A stretch of DNA of 64,000 nucleotides, from assembly GCF_015354245.1 (NCBI RefSeq), contig NZ_JADKYZ010000014.1, forward strand, positions 1 through 64,000, in the 5' to 3' direction. The DNA is from Diaphorobacter caeni. Lineage in GTDB: Bacteria; Pseudomonadota; Gammaproteobacteria; Burkholderiales; Burkholderiaceae_C. The translations under genes and the position numbers were made by a program. How positions within the stretch are numbered: the stretch's first letter is position 1; each line of letters starts with the position of its first letter. Positions 21,902 through 31,958 of this stretch are shown here, piece by piece. Below the pieces are notes generated by a model, which saw only the letters and a list, made by a program, of their open reading frames with translations, had not been told where the DNA came from and did not search any database.

Positions 21902-22171
21902 TTACATCGGCAGATGCCCATCCAGCCATCGGTTGACCCGGTCCACGCCCAGCCCGGCGAAGGGCCGCTGCACCGCGACGATGTACACCCGGTCATAGAA
22001 ATCCAGCACCGGGCAGAGGAAAGCGTAGATCTGATCGGCTTCGAGCGGCGTCGACACCGCATACACGTTGTGGGAGAGCCGGGACCAGCTCGGAAACTCG
22101 TGCAGGACCTTCACGATCGCGGCGCGATTCGCTTCCGACACCAGTTCGTAGGTGACAAGGAAAACGGTCAT
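21902..22171 (-). CDS. small protein, Cas2/SinR-like candidate
   Basis: An 89-residue protein: TVFLVTYELVSEANRAAIVK, then SWSRLSHNVYAVSTP, then VLDFYDRVYIVAVQRPFAG. The pattern of a YDL/TYEL strand, a helix and a late ferredoxin-like strand resembles the SinR/Cas2-like fold. No CRISPR array or cas genes are near, so it is not part of a CRISPR system. Start 22171 is chosen for GGGAGAGG; an ATG at 22213 in frame has none. Confidence 0.5.
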   Translation of the reverse strand: MTVFLVTYELVSEANRAAIVKVLHEFPSWSRLSHNVYAVSTPLEADQIYAFLCPVLDFYDRVYIVAVQRPFAGLGVDRVNRWLDGHLPM

Positions 22172-22441
22172 GTCCTCTCCCAGCGTGACGAGTGGGATGA
22201 ACATGTTAACCAAATGTTACCCATGACAACAATAAATACCCAAAGCCCTTGTCGCTTCATGGCGCACGCTCAATCGCTCGCATCCATCACCATGGCACCC
22301 GCTCGCGCCTGAACCACAATCCATTGCCATGATTGGCTGGATCACATATCAAAACATGGGTTGCCCACTGCAGGTCGCATGTCGACACTAGAAGCCCTAT
22401 GAACACCTCTTCCATCCACTCCAGCGCAGGCCCGCTTCGCT

Positions 22442-22650
22442 GGGCCTCGCGCCGGTGACACCAAAACTGCGCTGTTCTGGAAGGACACGAATCGCGGAAA
22501 GAAAGGCTTCTCGCTCGACATCCGCCTGCCCGAAGGCCAGACGCTGTTTTTCGGGCTTCTGGCACAAAGCGACGCGCCGGTCGAGAACTTCCGCACCGGC
22601 ACGGCGCATCGCAAGATGGGGCTGCAAGGCGCTGGCGCACTCGATGCATT
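22442..22650 (+). pseudogene. fragment of a CaiB/BaiF CoA-transferase
   Basis: In one frame this stretch reads TALFWKDTNRGKKGFSLDI, then RLPEGQ, SDAPVENFR and HRKMG, matching residues about 40-110 of family III CoA-transferases (substrate motif NRGK, VENFR). The start and the rest of the gene are missing and the frame closes soon after. It is a decayed relic; an intact relative is at 29193. Confidence 0.65.
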
Positions 22651-22664
22651 ACCGCTGAGTCACC

Positions 22665-23654
22665 TCAGTCGCTCTTGTATCCCGTCGCCTTGACGATGGG
22701 GGCCCAGTGCGCATTGAGTCGCTGGCGCAGCTGGGTCACTTCTTCGGGCGTCGTGCCAGCAAGCGGTACATAGCCGATGGTTTCGATCTTCTGGCGCACT
22801 TCGGGGCGCGCCAGTACCTTGCGGATGGCTGCGTTCCAGCGGTTGACATGGTTGGCGGGCGTGTTCGCGGGCGCATAAAGCGAGTAGCCGGATTCGACCA
22901 CGAGCGAGGGGTAGCCGCTCTCCGTGAACGTGGGCACGTCGGGCAGTTGGCTCACGCGCTGCTTGCTCGATACCGCCAGAATGCGCAGCTTCTTGTTGCG
23001 ATGGTGTTCGACAAACACGCCGATGCCATCGACGGCGGATCCGATCTGGTTGCCCATGAGATTGGTGACCATCACCGGCCCGCCCTGGAACGGGATGATC
23101 GACATGTCCGCACCCGACTGACGCGTGAAGTCGTAGGCCACGAAGTGCAGCACCGACCCGAGCCCCGACACGCCGACGGCCGCCACCTGCCTGTCCGCCT
23201 TGGCCGCCTTCACGTAGTCGGCCAGCGTCTTGTAGGGCGAGCTCGCGTTGACCGCGATGCCGTAGGTAAGTTCGGCCACCGAGGTGATGGGCGTGAAATC
23301 CTTGTCCGGGTTGTAGCGCAGATTGTTGTAGACCAGCGGCGCGATGACCATGGTGTCCATCAGCGTCATCAGCACCGTATTGCCATCGGGCGCAGCGTTC
23401 TTCAGCGTCTCGGCGGCCACGCGGGTGCTCGCGCCGGGACGGTTGTCCACGATCACCGGCTGCGTGAATTCATCCTTGAGCGCATCGACGATCACGCGCC
23501 CCATGACGTCGGCCGCGCCGCCCGCCGGAAACGGCACGATGAATCGCACCGGCACGTTGGACGCCTGCGCGAACGGCGCCTGCGTGGCTGCCAGCGCCGC
23601 CGCGCCGTACGTGATGGCCTGACGACGGTTCAGATGAAAGGGCTGATCGGACAT
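22665..23654 (-). CDS. Bug-family solute-binding protein
   Basis: A 329-residue tripartite tricarboxylate (TctC-like) binding protein. A twin-arginine-like N-terminus (NRRQAITYGAAALAATQAPF) is followed by VRFIVPFPAGGAADVMGR and then VDNRPGAS, the Bug ligand-loop motifs, and PDVPTFTESGYP near the end. It would bind a small carboxylate in the periplasm. No permease genes lie next to it. It is divergent from the amino-acid oxidoreductase at 23902 and next to a CoA-transferase relic. Start 23654 chosen for GGAGTCA. Confidence 0.85.
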   Translation of the reverse strand: MSDQPFHLNRRQAITYGAAALAATQAPFAQASNVPVRFIVPFPAGGAADVMGRVIVDALKDEFTQPVIVDNRPGASTRVAAETLKNAAPDGNTVLMTLMDTMVIAPLVYNNLRYNPDKDFTPITSVAELTYGIAVNASSPYKTLADYVKAAKADRQVAAVGVSGLGSVLHFVAYDFTRQSGADMSIIPFQGGPVMVTNLMGNQIGSAVDGIGVFVEHHRNKKLRILAVSSKQRVSQLPDVPTFTESGYPSLVVESGYSLYAPANTPANHVNRWNAAIRKVLARPEVRQKIETIGYVPLAGTTPEEVTQLRQRLNAHWAPIVKATGYKSD

Positions 23655-23901
23655 TGATGACTCCATGACTTGGGCTGTGGTCCGGTGCGGGCAGCAAACG
23701 CCCGGACGAATGGGAAGTGAGTGCACGTGTTCTCGCTGGCGATGACACTGGCGCTGATGAAAAGAAAACTGCAAGTCGATCATCTGCAATGGGTTCAGGA
23801 ATGTCGAATCATGTTTGGAAATAGCCTATCAGCAAATCGAATTGGCGCCGCCCTCCGGCAGTGGGCAAGATGGGCCCACGTATTCCAGATGCTCCGACCC
23901 C

Positions 23902-25179
23902 ATGTCTCGCTCCGCAACGCCCAGCCTTCCACATTCAAAAGCCCCCGACATCACCGTGATCGGTGCGGGCATCGTCGGGCTGTGCACCGCCCTGTCGCTG
24001 CAGCGCGCGGGCCTAAAAGTCGCTCTGTTCGACGCGACCGGCGCGGGCAGCGGCGCATCGTTCGGCAACGCGGGGCTGATCAGCACAGGCAGCTGCATTC
24101 CGATCTCGCTGCCCGGCATGCTCTGGCAGGTTCCGCGCTGGCTGCTCGACCCGGATGGGCCGCTTGCGCTGCGTCCCGCCTATGCGCTGAAGGCGCTGCC
24201 GTGGGTGTTGCAATGGCTGCGCGCCTCCTCCACCGCCAGAGTCACGCGAGCCAGCGCAGCGCTCAACGCGCTGCATTCGCCCGCGCTGTCACGCTACCAG
24301 GAGCTGCTGGGCGACGAGCGCTTCGATGCGCTGATCCAGCGGCGCGGACAGCTTCACATCTGGTCGCAGCCGGGCAAGCCCAGCCTCGCCGATCATCTGG
24401 TCTCCGAATTGCGTCGACAGCATCAGGTGCCCACGACGCCACTCGACCAGCAGACCTTGCGTGCCCGCATGCCCGAGATCACCGAACGCATCCAAGCGGG
24501 GATCTGCTTCACGGAGCATGCCAACACCGTCAGCCCCCAGGCCTTGACCCACGCACTGCTGGATTGCTTTGTGGAACGCGGTGGAGAGCTGCAGATCCGC
24601 AGCGTGCAGAAGATCGACGCATTGGATGAGGGCTTTCGCCTTTGGACGAACTCGGGCGATGTCACGACACCTCGAATCGTCGTCGCGACGGGGGCCCATT
24701 CAGCGGAGCTGGTGCGACCGCTCGGCATTCGCGTTCCACTGGAATTCGAACGCGGCTACCACGTTGAACTGCCCAACCCCGGCGTCACGGTGCTCCAGCC
24801 CTTCATCTACAAGGACAAGGCGGTGGCGGTCACGCCGATGCAGACAGGGCTGCGTTTCGCCGGCACGGTGGAAATTGCGGGGCTGCGCCATGCGCCGCAG
24901 CCGCGCCGCATCGCATCGATTCTGAACACCGCGCGCGAGCTCTTCCCCACGATCAACACCGAGGGCGCACGCAGCTGGTTCGGGCTTCGGCCTTCCACGC
25001 CCGACAGCGTGCCGGTGATCGATGCACCGTCAGTGCATCCGGGGCTGTATCTCGCCTGCGGTCATGGCCACACCGGCATGACGGGCGCGCCGATGACCGG
25101 CGAGTTGATCGCGCAGTTGGTGACGGGCAAGGCATCCGGTCTGAATGCGGCGGAGTATGGTTTGAGCCGGTTTGAATGA
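23902..25179 (+). CDS. DadA-like FAD oxidoreductase
   Basis: A 425-residue D-amino-acid dehydrogenase-type flavoprotein. DITVIGAGIVGLCTALSLQR (about residues 16-35) is the Rossmann GxGxxG site. GASFGNAGLIS and the C-terminal YLACGHGHTGMTGAPM segment, which contacts FAD, are typical of DadA. Longer N-terminal extensions are in frame to 23815 but have no ribosome site. It may oxidise a D- or secondary amino acid whose product is handled with the nearby Bug protein; this is a guess from context. Confidence 0.8.
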   Translation: MSRSATPSLPHSKAPDITVIGAGIVGLCTALSLQRAGLKVALFDATGAGSGASFGNAGLISTGSCIPISLPGMLWQVPRWLLDPDGPLALRPAYALKALPWVLQWLRASSTARVTRASAALNALHSPALSRYQELLGDERFDALIQRRGQLHIWSQPGKPSLADHLVSELRRQHQVPTTPLDQQTLRARMPEITERIQAGICFTEHANTVSPQALTHALLDCFVERGGELQIRSVQKIDALDEGFRLWTNSGDVTTPRIVVATGAHSAELVRPLGIRVPLEFERGYHVELPNPGVTVLQPFIYKDKAVAVTPMQTGLRFAGTVEIAGLRHAPQPRRIASILNTARELFPTINTEGARSWFGLRPSTPDSVPVIDAPSVHPGLYLACGHGHTGMTGAPMTGELIAQLVTGKASGLNAAEYGLSRFE

Positions 25180-25210
25180 GCCATCGCGCATTCCAACTTT
25201 TGCTGCTTTC

Positions 25211-26119
25211 TTAATCGCTTCCTGAAACGCTCGCCAACTCCGCGCGCGCCAGCCCGATGAGCTGTTCGATTTCGGGATTCACGTTCTTGCTCTTGAGCCG
25301 GTAAGCGCAGTAGCGCAGTCGGCTCGGTGAGCGAAATGGCCGCACCACCAGACGCGCCGGATCGCAGATCAGCGATGGCAGCGCATCAAAGAGCACAAAG
25401 CCCAGACCGGCCGCCACCATCGAGCACGCCAGAATCGCGGCCGGGCATTCGATCACCGATTCGGGCATGCGCTCGCAGCCCTGAAATGCGGCCTTGGCCA
25501 GCACGTCCACACCTTCGACGCTGCTCAGGGAAATCATCGGCTCATTGAGAAGATGTTCGGGAAGAATCCATTTCTTGCTCGCAAGCTTATGGCCTCTTGG
25601 CAAATAGCACATGATCGGCAGCTCGCCGATGACTTCGCATTCCACGCCCGGCACCGGTGGCACCTCAAGCCCGAATCCCAGATCGCACTTGCCCGAACTG
25701 ACCTGCGCCGCCACATGGTGGGCCACGCGCGAGTGCACGTAGAACAGGGTCTTCTGCGCGCGCTTGGAATACTCGGCAGTGACACGCGGAAGAACCGACG
25801 CGCCGAACGCCGGCGTGCAGGCCACGGACAGGGCGCGGTGCTGGTCGTTGTTCAGCCGTGCGGCGAACGAGTTGATCGACTCCAGCCCCACGAAGGAGCG
25901 CTCGATTTCTGCGAACAACGCCTCCGCATGGGCGGTGGGAATCAAGCGCCCGCCCCGGCGCTCGAACAGCGCGAGCCCGAGGCGGTCCTCCGCGTCGCGC
26001 AGCACGTTGCTGATCGCCGGTTGGGTGACATGCAGCCGCGTGGCCGCCCCCGTGACCGAGCCGGTCAGCACGATGGCGTGAATGGTTTCAATGTGGCGAA
26101 AGCCGAGTTGTCGAGCCAT
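25211..26119 (-). CDS. LysR-family regulator
   Basis: A 302-residue regulator. The helix-turn-helix TGSVTGAATRLHVTQPAISN (residues 19-38) is followed by LFERRGGRLIPT and a periplasmic-binding-like effector domain. It is convergent with the DadA-like gene and may control it. No operator is claimed. Confidence 0.85.
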   Translation of the reverse strand: MARQLGFRHIETIHAIVLTGSVTGAATRLHVTQPAISNVLRDAEDRLGLALFERRGGRLIPTAHAEALFAEIERSFVGLESINSFAARLNNDQHRALSVACTPAFGASVLPRVTAEYSKRAQKTLFYVHSRVAHHVAAQVSSGKCDLGFGLEVPPVPGVECEVIGELPIMCYLPRGHKLASKKWILPEHLLNEPMISLSSVEGVDVLAKAAFQGCERMPESVIECPAAILACSMVAAGLGFVLFDALPSLICDPARLVVRPFRSPSRLRYCAYRLKSKNVNPEIEQLIGLARAELASVSGSD

Positions 26120-26281
26120 GGCATGAGTAGTGGCGCCTCGCGCATGACGATGTGGCAGCGTGGCGAAAGTTGGAGAAACGAGGTCTGCGTTTGTACAGCA
26201 ATTTTCGTTCCACTCCGCGCTCCCGGCGTTCCGACACGCCGGCGCAAATGCCGCCGGCCTCCTCGGACAGTGCCCGCGATC

Positions 26282-26506
26282 TCAAGGAGTGCTGCGCTTG
26301 ACCTGCTGCCTGCCCAGATCGGTGATCATGAAGTTGCCTTCAAAGGTCTTGCCGACCATGCCCCATTCCAGCAATCGGCCCGAGAGGTGCTTCTTGATGG
26401 CGTCCGTGAGGCTGACCAGCTCGCCCATTTCCAGGCGCTTGAGCATGGTGAGCTCATCGACGGTGGGCTCGAAGACGGTGGCGTGATAGACGGCTTCCGA
26501 TGCCAT
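26282..26506 (-). CDS. small conserved-looking protein, unknown
   Basis: A 74-residue protein with a strong ribosome site on the minus strand (AAAGGAG). It has DELTMLKRLEMGELVSLTD and a C-terminal MITDLGRQQVKR segment, which looks like a small winged-helix or dimer module. It lies between two LysR genes. No family recognised. Confidence 0.5.
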   Translation of the reverse strand: MASEAVYHATVFEPTVDELTMLKRLEMGELVSLTDAIKKHLSGRLLEWGMVGKTFEGNFMITDLGRQQVKRSTP

Positions 26507-26663
26507 GGCAGTACTCCTTTGTGTCGCTTGTGTGGGTTCGACCGGAGTGTTCTGGAGCGGTTCCGGGCGCGAAGCGACAAGGGAAGTTCTCCTACAACGG
26601 ACGGTCTGGAGCTTCCAAGGAGGCCGTCGCCAATGAGCTTAGACCTTTGCCTTGGGTCAATCA

Positions 26664-27599
26664 TCAGGGTAAGTCCCGATCTCCCGCCATGCGCCCGAGC
26701 CAGTCGCTGAACGCGATGAGCACCGGCGCTGCGGGCTGCGCGGGCGTCACGAGGTAGTAGGCACGCTCGCCACGCAGCGGACGCGGGCAGGCGATGACGA
26801 GATCGCCACGCTCCATCTCGGCCTCAATCAGCATCGGCGGCATCAGCGCCACGCCCAGCCCCATGGTGGCCGCCACGGCGATCATTGAGAACAGTTCATA
26901 GCGCGGCCCGTCCAGCGCGCGCGGCGCGTCCACCTCCATCGCGTGAAACCACTGCTGCCACCCGTAGGGCCGCGTGCTCTGCTGCAGCAGCGGCATCTGC
27001 GCGAGCTTCGCAGGACTCACCGGCTGGTGCGCGCGCCCTCGCCCGCGCGGCGCGGCCTGCTCAAGCAGGCGCGGGCTGCAGACCGGCACAACGTCTTCCT
27101 GCATGAGCAACTGCACCTGCACGCCGGGCCAGTTGGCGACCTGATCCTCGGTGCCCGCATAGAGCGCGGCGTCGAAGCCCGTGTCTGAAAACAGAAACGG
27201 CCGCGTGCGCGTTTCAATGTGCACGACGATGTCGGGCTGCTCCCTCACAAGGAGCGGCAGGCGCGGAATCAACCAGCGCGTGGCGAATGTCGGCACCGCA
27301 GCCAGCGACAACGAACCGCCGTGGCCCTGATGCGCCATCACGTCGAGCGTGTCGCGCTCCAGCCCCTGCAGCCAGCGCGCCACCTGCTTGCTGTAGTGCC
27401 GCCCGGCCTCGGTCAGCGTGACGCCGTGGCGCGTGCGCCGAAAAAGCTGCACCCGCAACTGGTCCTCGAGCGCAAGAATCTGGCGCGAGACGGCGCTCTG
27501 CGTAAGCGCCAGTTCCTGCGCTGCGCGCGTGTAGCTTTCATGCCGGGCCGCTGCTTCAAAACAGGCCAGCGCCTGGGTGGAGGGAAGGTGTCTGCGCAT
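26664..27599 (-). CDS. LysR-family regulator (GcvA-like)
   Basis: A 311-residue regulator with SYTRAAQELALTQSAVSRQI (about residues 22-41) and LFRRTRHGVTLTEAGRHY after it. Its C-terminal domain is GcvA/AmpR-like. It is divergent from the glutaryl-CoA dehydrogenase gene and is its likely regulator. Relatives next to gcdH (GcdR) do this in related bacteria. Confidence 0.85.
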   Translation of the reverse strand: MRRHLPSTQALACFEAAARHESYTRAAQELALTQSAVSRQILALEDQLRVQLFRRTRHGVTLTEAGRHYSKQVARWLQGLERDTLDVMAHQGHGGSLSLAAVPTFATRWLIPRLPLLVREQPDIVVHIETRTRPFLFSDTGFDAALYAGTEDQVANWPGVQVQLLMQEDVVPVCSPRLLEQAAPRGRGRAHQPVSPAKLAQMPLLQQSTRPYGWQQWFHAMEVDAPRALDGPRYELFSMIAVAATMGLGVALMPPMLIEAEMERGDLVIACPRPLRGERAYYLVTPAQPAAPVLIAFSDWLGRMAGDRDLP

Positions 27600-27767
27600 C
27601 GGCCCATTCTATTCATGTATGCGTAAAGCGCATTTCTGGATGAAAACAACTCGCTTGCGCTACCTGTATTGACGGGAATAACATTCACTCATTCCCCAAG
27701 CCATGCGATGCACGCATTCATGACTAGGGCTTACCCTCACTCACCCTCTCACACAGGAGACAGCACC

Positions 27768-28964
27768 ATGGCCAACGCACGCTTTCAATGGGACGACCCT
27801 TTTCTGATCGAACAGCAGCTCACCGATGACGAACGCGCCATCCGTGACGCGGCCGCCGCCTACTGCCAGGACAAGCTGGCGCCGCGCGTGCTCGAACAGT
27901 TCCGCCATGAAAAGACCGACGTCTCCATCTTCCGCGAGATGGGCGAGCTCGGCCTGCTCGGCCCCACCATCCCCGAGCAATACGGCGGCCCCGGCCTGAA
28001 CTACGTGGCCTACGGCCTGATCGCCCGTGAAGTCGAGCGCGTCGACTCGGGCTACCGCTCGATGGCCAGCGTGCAGAGCTCGCTGGTGATGGTGCCGATC
28101 AACGAATTCGGCACTGAAGCGCAGAAGCAGAAATACCTGCCCAAGCTCGCCAGCGGCGAATACATCGGCTGCTTCGGCCTGACCGAACCGGACCATGGCT
28201 CCGACCCCGGCAGCATGGCCACCCGCGCCTACAAGACCGCAGGCGGCTACAAGCTCAAGGGCAGCAAGATGTGGATCACCAACAGCCCCATCGCCGACGT
28301 GTTCGTCGTCTGGGCCAAGGAAGTCAGCGAAGGCGGCGCCGTCGGCCCGATCCGCGGCTTCATTCTGGACAAGGGCATGAAGGGCCTCTCCGCTCCGGCG
28401 ATCCACGGCAAGGTGGGTCTGCGCGCATCGATCACCGGCGAGATCGTGATGGACGACGTGTTCGTTCCCGAAGAAAACGCCTTCCCCGAAGTGCAAGGTC
28501 TGAAGGGCCCGTTCACCTGCCTGAACAGCGCCCGCTACGGCATCGCCTGGGGCGCCATGGGCGCGGCGGAATTCTGCTGGCACACCGCGCGCCAATACAC
28601 CATGGACCGCAAGCAGTTCGGCCGCCCCCTCGCCGCCAACCAGCTCATCCAGAAGAAGCTGGCCGACATGCAGACCGAAATCGCTCTCGGCCTGCAAGCC
28701 GCGCTGCGCTTCGGTCGCATGAAGGACGAAGGCATCGCCTCGGTCGAAGGCACCTCGCTCATCAAGCGCAACAACTGCGGCAAGGCCCTCGACATCGCAC
28801 GCCTGGCCCGCGACATGATGGGCGGCAACGGCATCAGCGACGAATTCGGCGTCGCCCGCCATCTGGTGAACCTCGAAGTGGTCAACACCTACGAAGGCAC
28901 GCACGACGTGCACGCCCTGATCCTCGGCCGCGCACAGACAGGCCTCGCAGCCTTCGCCAACTAA
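27768..28964 (+). CDS. gcdH: glutaryl-CoA dehydrogenase
   Basis: A 398-residue acyl-CoA dehydrogenase of the glutaryl-CoA type. It has [17 protein letters not shown] and the flavin site [18 protein letters not shown], and the catalytic base is Glu376 in NTYEGTHD. It turns glutaryl-CoA to crotonyl-CoA with loss of CO2 in lysine, tryptophan and aromatic breakdown. The start follows ACAGGAGACAG. It is paired with the CoA-transferase gene at 29193 and regulated, probably, by the LysR gene opposite. Confidence 0.92.
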   Translation: MANARFQWDDPFLIEQQLTDDERAIRDAAAAYCQDKLAPRVLEQFRHEKTDVSIFREMGELGLLGPTIPEQYGGPGLNYVAYGLIAREVERVDSGYRSMASVQSSLVMVPINEFGTEAQKQKYLPKLASGEYIGCFGLTEPDHGSDPGSMATRAYKTAGGYKLKGSKMWITNSPIADVFVVWAKEVSEGGAVGPIRGFILDKGMKGLSAPAIHGKVGLRASITGEIVMDDVFVPEENAFPEVQGLKGPFTCLNSARYGIAWGAMGAAEFCWHTARQYTMDRKQFGRPLAANQLIQKKLADMQTEIALGLQAALRFGRMKDEGIASVEGTSLIKRNNCGKALDIARLARDMMGGNGISDEFGVARHLVNLEVVNTYEGTHDVHALILGRAQTGLAAFAN

Positions 28965-29038
28965 AGCGGCCTGCCCGCTCCGCGCGAAGCGCCACTGCGC
29001 TTCGCAGCGGAAGCGGCGCCTTGATCACCCCCTCCAAC

Positions 29039-29131
29039 GCCAAGACAGCCCCTCAGGCCAGGCGTCGAAGCCGCAGACAGTACTTCTGTACGGCAAGGCT
29101 TCGCAACGACGCATGAGGGGGCTGTCTTGGC
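29039..29131. repeat. inverted-repeat element A, copy 1
   Basis: GCCAAGACAGCCCCTCA (29039-29055) is mirrored at 29114-29131 (TGAGGGGGCTGTCTTGGC), with a short internal hairpin (GTAC-TTCT-GTAC). The unit is 93 bp, has no gene, and lies between gcdH and the CoA-transferase. A second copy is at 57316-57570, split by another element. Confidence 0.8.
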
Positions 29132-29192
29132 GCCCCCAAACGACTCGACCTTCGAAGCCGACAAGGCTTCGTGAAGAAAAAACCAAAAAACA

Positions 29193-30443
29193 ATGACCCG
29201 CAGCGCACTCTCAGGAATCAAAGTGTTGGACCTTTCCAGAGTTCTGGCGGGCCCTTGGTGCACCCAGATGCTGGCCGATCTGGGGGCAGACGTCATCAAG
29301 GTCGAACGCCCGGTGGCCGGCGACGACACCCGCCACTGGGGTCCTCCCTTTCTTCGCGACGACGACGGCGAAACCACGCAGCAGGCCAGTTACTACACCT
29401 CCTGCAACCGCAACAAGCGCTCCATCACCATCGACATGGCGACGCCCGAGGGCCAGCGCCTGATTCGACAAATGGCGGCGGAGGCCGACGTGCTGGTCGA
29501 GAACTTCAAGGTCGGCGGTCTCAAGCAATACGGCCTCGACTACGACAGCCTCAAGAGCGTCAATCCGCGCCTCATCTATTGCTCCGTCACCGGCTTCGGC
29601 CAGACCGGCCCGTATGCCGAGCGCGCCGGATACGACCTGATGGTGCAGGCCATGAGCGGCCTCATGAGCATCACCGGCCATGCCGACGGCGAGCCCGGCG
29701 GCGGCCCGCTCAAAGTGGGCGTGGCGGTGATCGACGTGTTCACCGGTCTCTATGCCGCCAACGCGGTGCAGGCCGCGCTGCATGCGCGCAACGTGAGCGG
29801 CGAAGGCCAGCACATCGACATGGCGCTGCTCGACGTGGCGATGGCGATCCAGTGCAACCAGGCCTCTGGCTATCTCGCGAGCGGCAAGGCGCCCACGCGG
29901 GCAGGCAATCTGCACCCCAGCCTCGCGCCGTATCAGGACTTCCCGTCCGCCGACGGCAACGTGCTGCTTGCCATCGGCAACGACGGCCAGTTCGCGCGTT
30001 TCTGTGCAGCGGTGAATCATCCCGAGTGGTCGGCGGACGAGCGCTTCGCGAGCAACTCCAATCGCGTCAAGCATCGTGCCGCGCTGCTCGAGCTGATGAA
30101 GCCCGTGATGATGACGCGCACCACCGCCGAATGGGTCACGCTGTTCGAGGACAAGGCCGTTCCCTGTGGGCCGATCAACACGCTGGCCGAAGCCTTCGAC
30201 GACCCGCAGGTGAAGGCGCGCGGCCTGCGCATTGACCTGCCGCGCTGGGGGAATGGAACCACTGCCGCGCCCGATGGCGTGAGCACCGTGCCCGGCGTGA
30301 CCAACCCGATCCGCATGTCGGGCACGCCGATCACCTACCGCAACGCGCCGCCCTCGCTCGGCCAGCACACCGATGAGGTGCTGCGGGAAATGGGCCTGAC
30401 CGACGCGGACATCACGCGCCTGAAAACCGAAAAAATCGTTTGA
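29193..30443 (+). CDS. CaiB/BaiF family III CoA-transferase (glutarate CoA-transferase-like)
   Basis: A 416-residue family III CoA-transferase. VLDLSRVLAGPWCTQMLADL (about 11-30), NRNKRSITIDM, ADVLVENFKVGGLK and the catalytic aspartate in GYDLMVQAMSG are all present. Next to gcdH this enzyme usually moves CoA from succinyl-CoA to glutarate. Together they would take glutarate to crotonyl-CoA. A Bug binding protein follows and may serve uptake of the acid. Confidence 0.88.
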   Translation: MTRSALSGIKVLDLSRVLAGPWCTQMLADLGADVIKVERPVAGDDTRHWGPPFLRDDDGETTQQASYYTSCNRNKRSITIDMATPEGQRLIRQMAAEADVLVENFKVGGLKQYGLDYDSLKSVNPRLIYCSVTGFGQTGPYAERAGYDLMVQAMSGLMSITGHADGEPGGGPLKVGVAVIDVFTGLYAANAVQAALHARNVSGEGQHIDMALLDVAMAIQCNQASGYLASGKAPTRAGNLHPSLAPYQDFPSADGNVLLAIGNDGQFARFCAAVNHPEWSADERFASNSNRVKHRAALLELMKPVMMTRTTAEWVTLFEDKAVPCGPINTLAEAFDDPQVKARGLRIDLPRWGNGTTAAPDGVSTVPGVTNPIRMSGTPITYRNAPPSLGQHTDEVLREMGLTDADITRLKTEKIV

Positions 30444-30577
30444 CCCGTCGCAATGCTGCGCCATATCAACCGCGGGGAATTCACCTGCAGCGCTGCGCCC
30501 ATCCACCCCGGAGAATGGCCAATCACACGCCAGCCCTCCGACACCCCGCCCATCCACACAATGGAGACAAACCCATC

Positions 30578-31576
30578 ATGACGATCCGCCGCAACCTTCT
30601 GGCTCTTGGCACTTGGGGCACCTTTGCCGCATTGGGCGCGTTCTGCACCACGGCCGTGCAGGCGCAGGACAACTACCCCACCAAGCCCATCAAGCTGCTC
30701 GTGCCCTTCGCGGCCGGCGGCACGACCGACCTGATCGCGCGTATCGTCGCCGAGCCGCTCGGGCGCGAGCTCGGCCATCCGGTCGTCGTCGACAACAAGG
30801 GCGGCGGTGGCGGCAGCATCGGGGCGGCCGAGACCGCACGCGCCGCGCCGGACGGCTACAACCTCGGCATCGCCACGGTCTCCACCACCGCGACCAATCC
30901 GGCGATCAACCCCAAGATTCCGTACAACGTCGCGACCGACTTCACCCCCATCATCAACATCGCCGCCACGCCCAACGTGATCGCTGCCAATCCCAAGCAG
31001 CCCTTCAACAACTACAAGGGCTTTGTCGAAGAGCTCAAGAAGAACCCCGGCAAGTACTCGTATGCCTCGCCCGGCAACGGCAGCATCACGCATCTGATGA
31101 TGGAGATGTACAAGCTCTCCACCGGTCTCGACATCGCCCACGTGCCCTATCGCGGCAGCGGACCGGCCCTCAACGACGCGGTCGCCGGACAGGTGCCGGT
31201 GATCTTCGACAACCTGCCCTCGGCCTTCCCCTTCATCAAGGAAAAGCGCCTGACCGCCATCGTCGTGGCCGCTCCCCAGCGCGTGCCCGCCATGCCTGAC
31301 GTGCCCACGTTCAAGGAGCTCGGTCTGGAGCCGGTCAACCGCATGGCCTACTACGGCATCGTCGGCCCCAAGAACCTGCCGCGCCCCATCGTCGACAAGA
31401 TCAACGCGGCCACCCGCAAGGTCATGCAGGACCCCGCCATCCGCAAGCGCATCGAGGAAACCGGCTCCATCGTCATGGCCGGCACACCCGAAGAATTCGC
31501 CAAGCAGATGAAGGAGGAGTACACGGTCTACAAGGACGTGGTCGTCAAGCAGAAGCTGACGATGGACAGCCAGTGA
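30578..31576 (+). CDS. Bug-family solute-binding protein
   Basis: A 332-residue TctC-like binding protein. It has a signal peptide (about 1-29, ending VQAQ), VPFAAGGTTDLIARIVAEPL, VVVDNKGGGGGSIGAAE and PDVPTFKELGLEP. It follows the CoA-transferase and ends at a strong terminator (31601), so it is the last gene of the glutaryl-CoA module. Its ligand may be glutarate or a related diacid; that is an inference. Confidence 0.87.
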   Translation: MTIRRNLLALGTWGTFAALGAFCTTAVQAQDNYPTKPIKLLVPFAAGGTTDLIARIVAEPLGRELGHPVVVDNKGGGGGSIGAAETARAAPDGYNLGIATVSTTATNPAINPKIPYNVATDFTPIINIAATPNVIAANPKQPFNNYKGFVEELKKNPGKYSYASPGNGSITHLMMEMYKLSTGLDIAHVPYRGSGPALNDAVAGQVPVIFDNLPSAFPFIKEKRLTAIVVAAPQRVPAMPDVPTFKELGLEPVNRMAYYGIVGPKNLPRPIVDKINAATRKVMQDPAIRKRIEETGSIVMAGTPEEFAKQMKEEYTVYKDVVVKQKLTMDSQ

Positions 31577-31600
31577 TCCGCTGACCACCCCATCACCCGA

Positions 31601-31639
31601 AGACCCCGGCACGACGTGACTGTCGTGCCGGGGTCTTTC
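31601..31639. terminator. strong two-way terminator
   Basis: A perfect stem (AGACCCCGGCACGAC and its complement) with loop GTGACT. T-rich flank follows on the plus strand. It ends the glutaryl-CoA operon. From here to the next start at 31959 no gene is seen. Confidence 0.8.
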
Positions 31640-31958
31640 GTTGTGGCGCGCGAATATCAAATCATCGGTCGATGTTCATTGCATGACTGCCAGGGAGGCC
31701 GAATCAACGCTCTTCCGCTCAGGGGGTGGTCAAGTGAATATCAGCCCCGAAGCGCCCATAGAGCCCGAGAGCAATGGATCATTGAACGCCATGATATTTG
31801 CCAAAATCACGCATCCACACACGACCCCTCCCTAGAATAAACACATACTCATACACAGAAATTCCCATCGAATTCAGGGAGTTGAATGACGGCGATTCCG
31901 ATGAGCGTCGCATTCAAAAATGCAGAGAGGCGAGGACGCAGGTTTTCGTGGAGCCATC

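Noticed and set aside
21902-22171. Cas2 gene
   Set aside because: The fold looks similar, but there are no repeats, cas1 or other cas genes nearby; kept as Cas2/SinR-like only.
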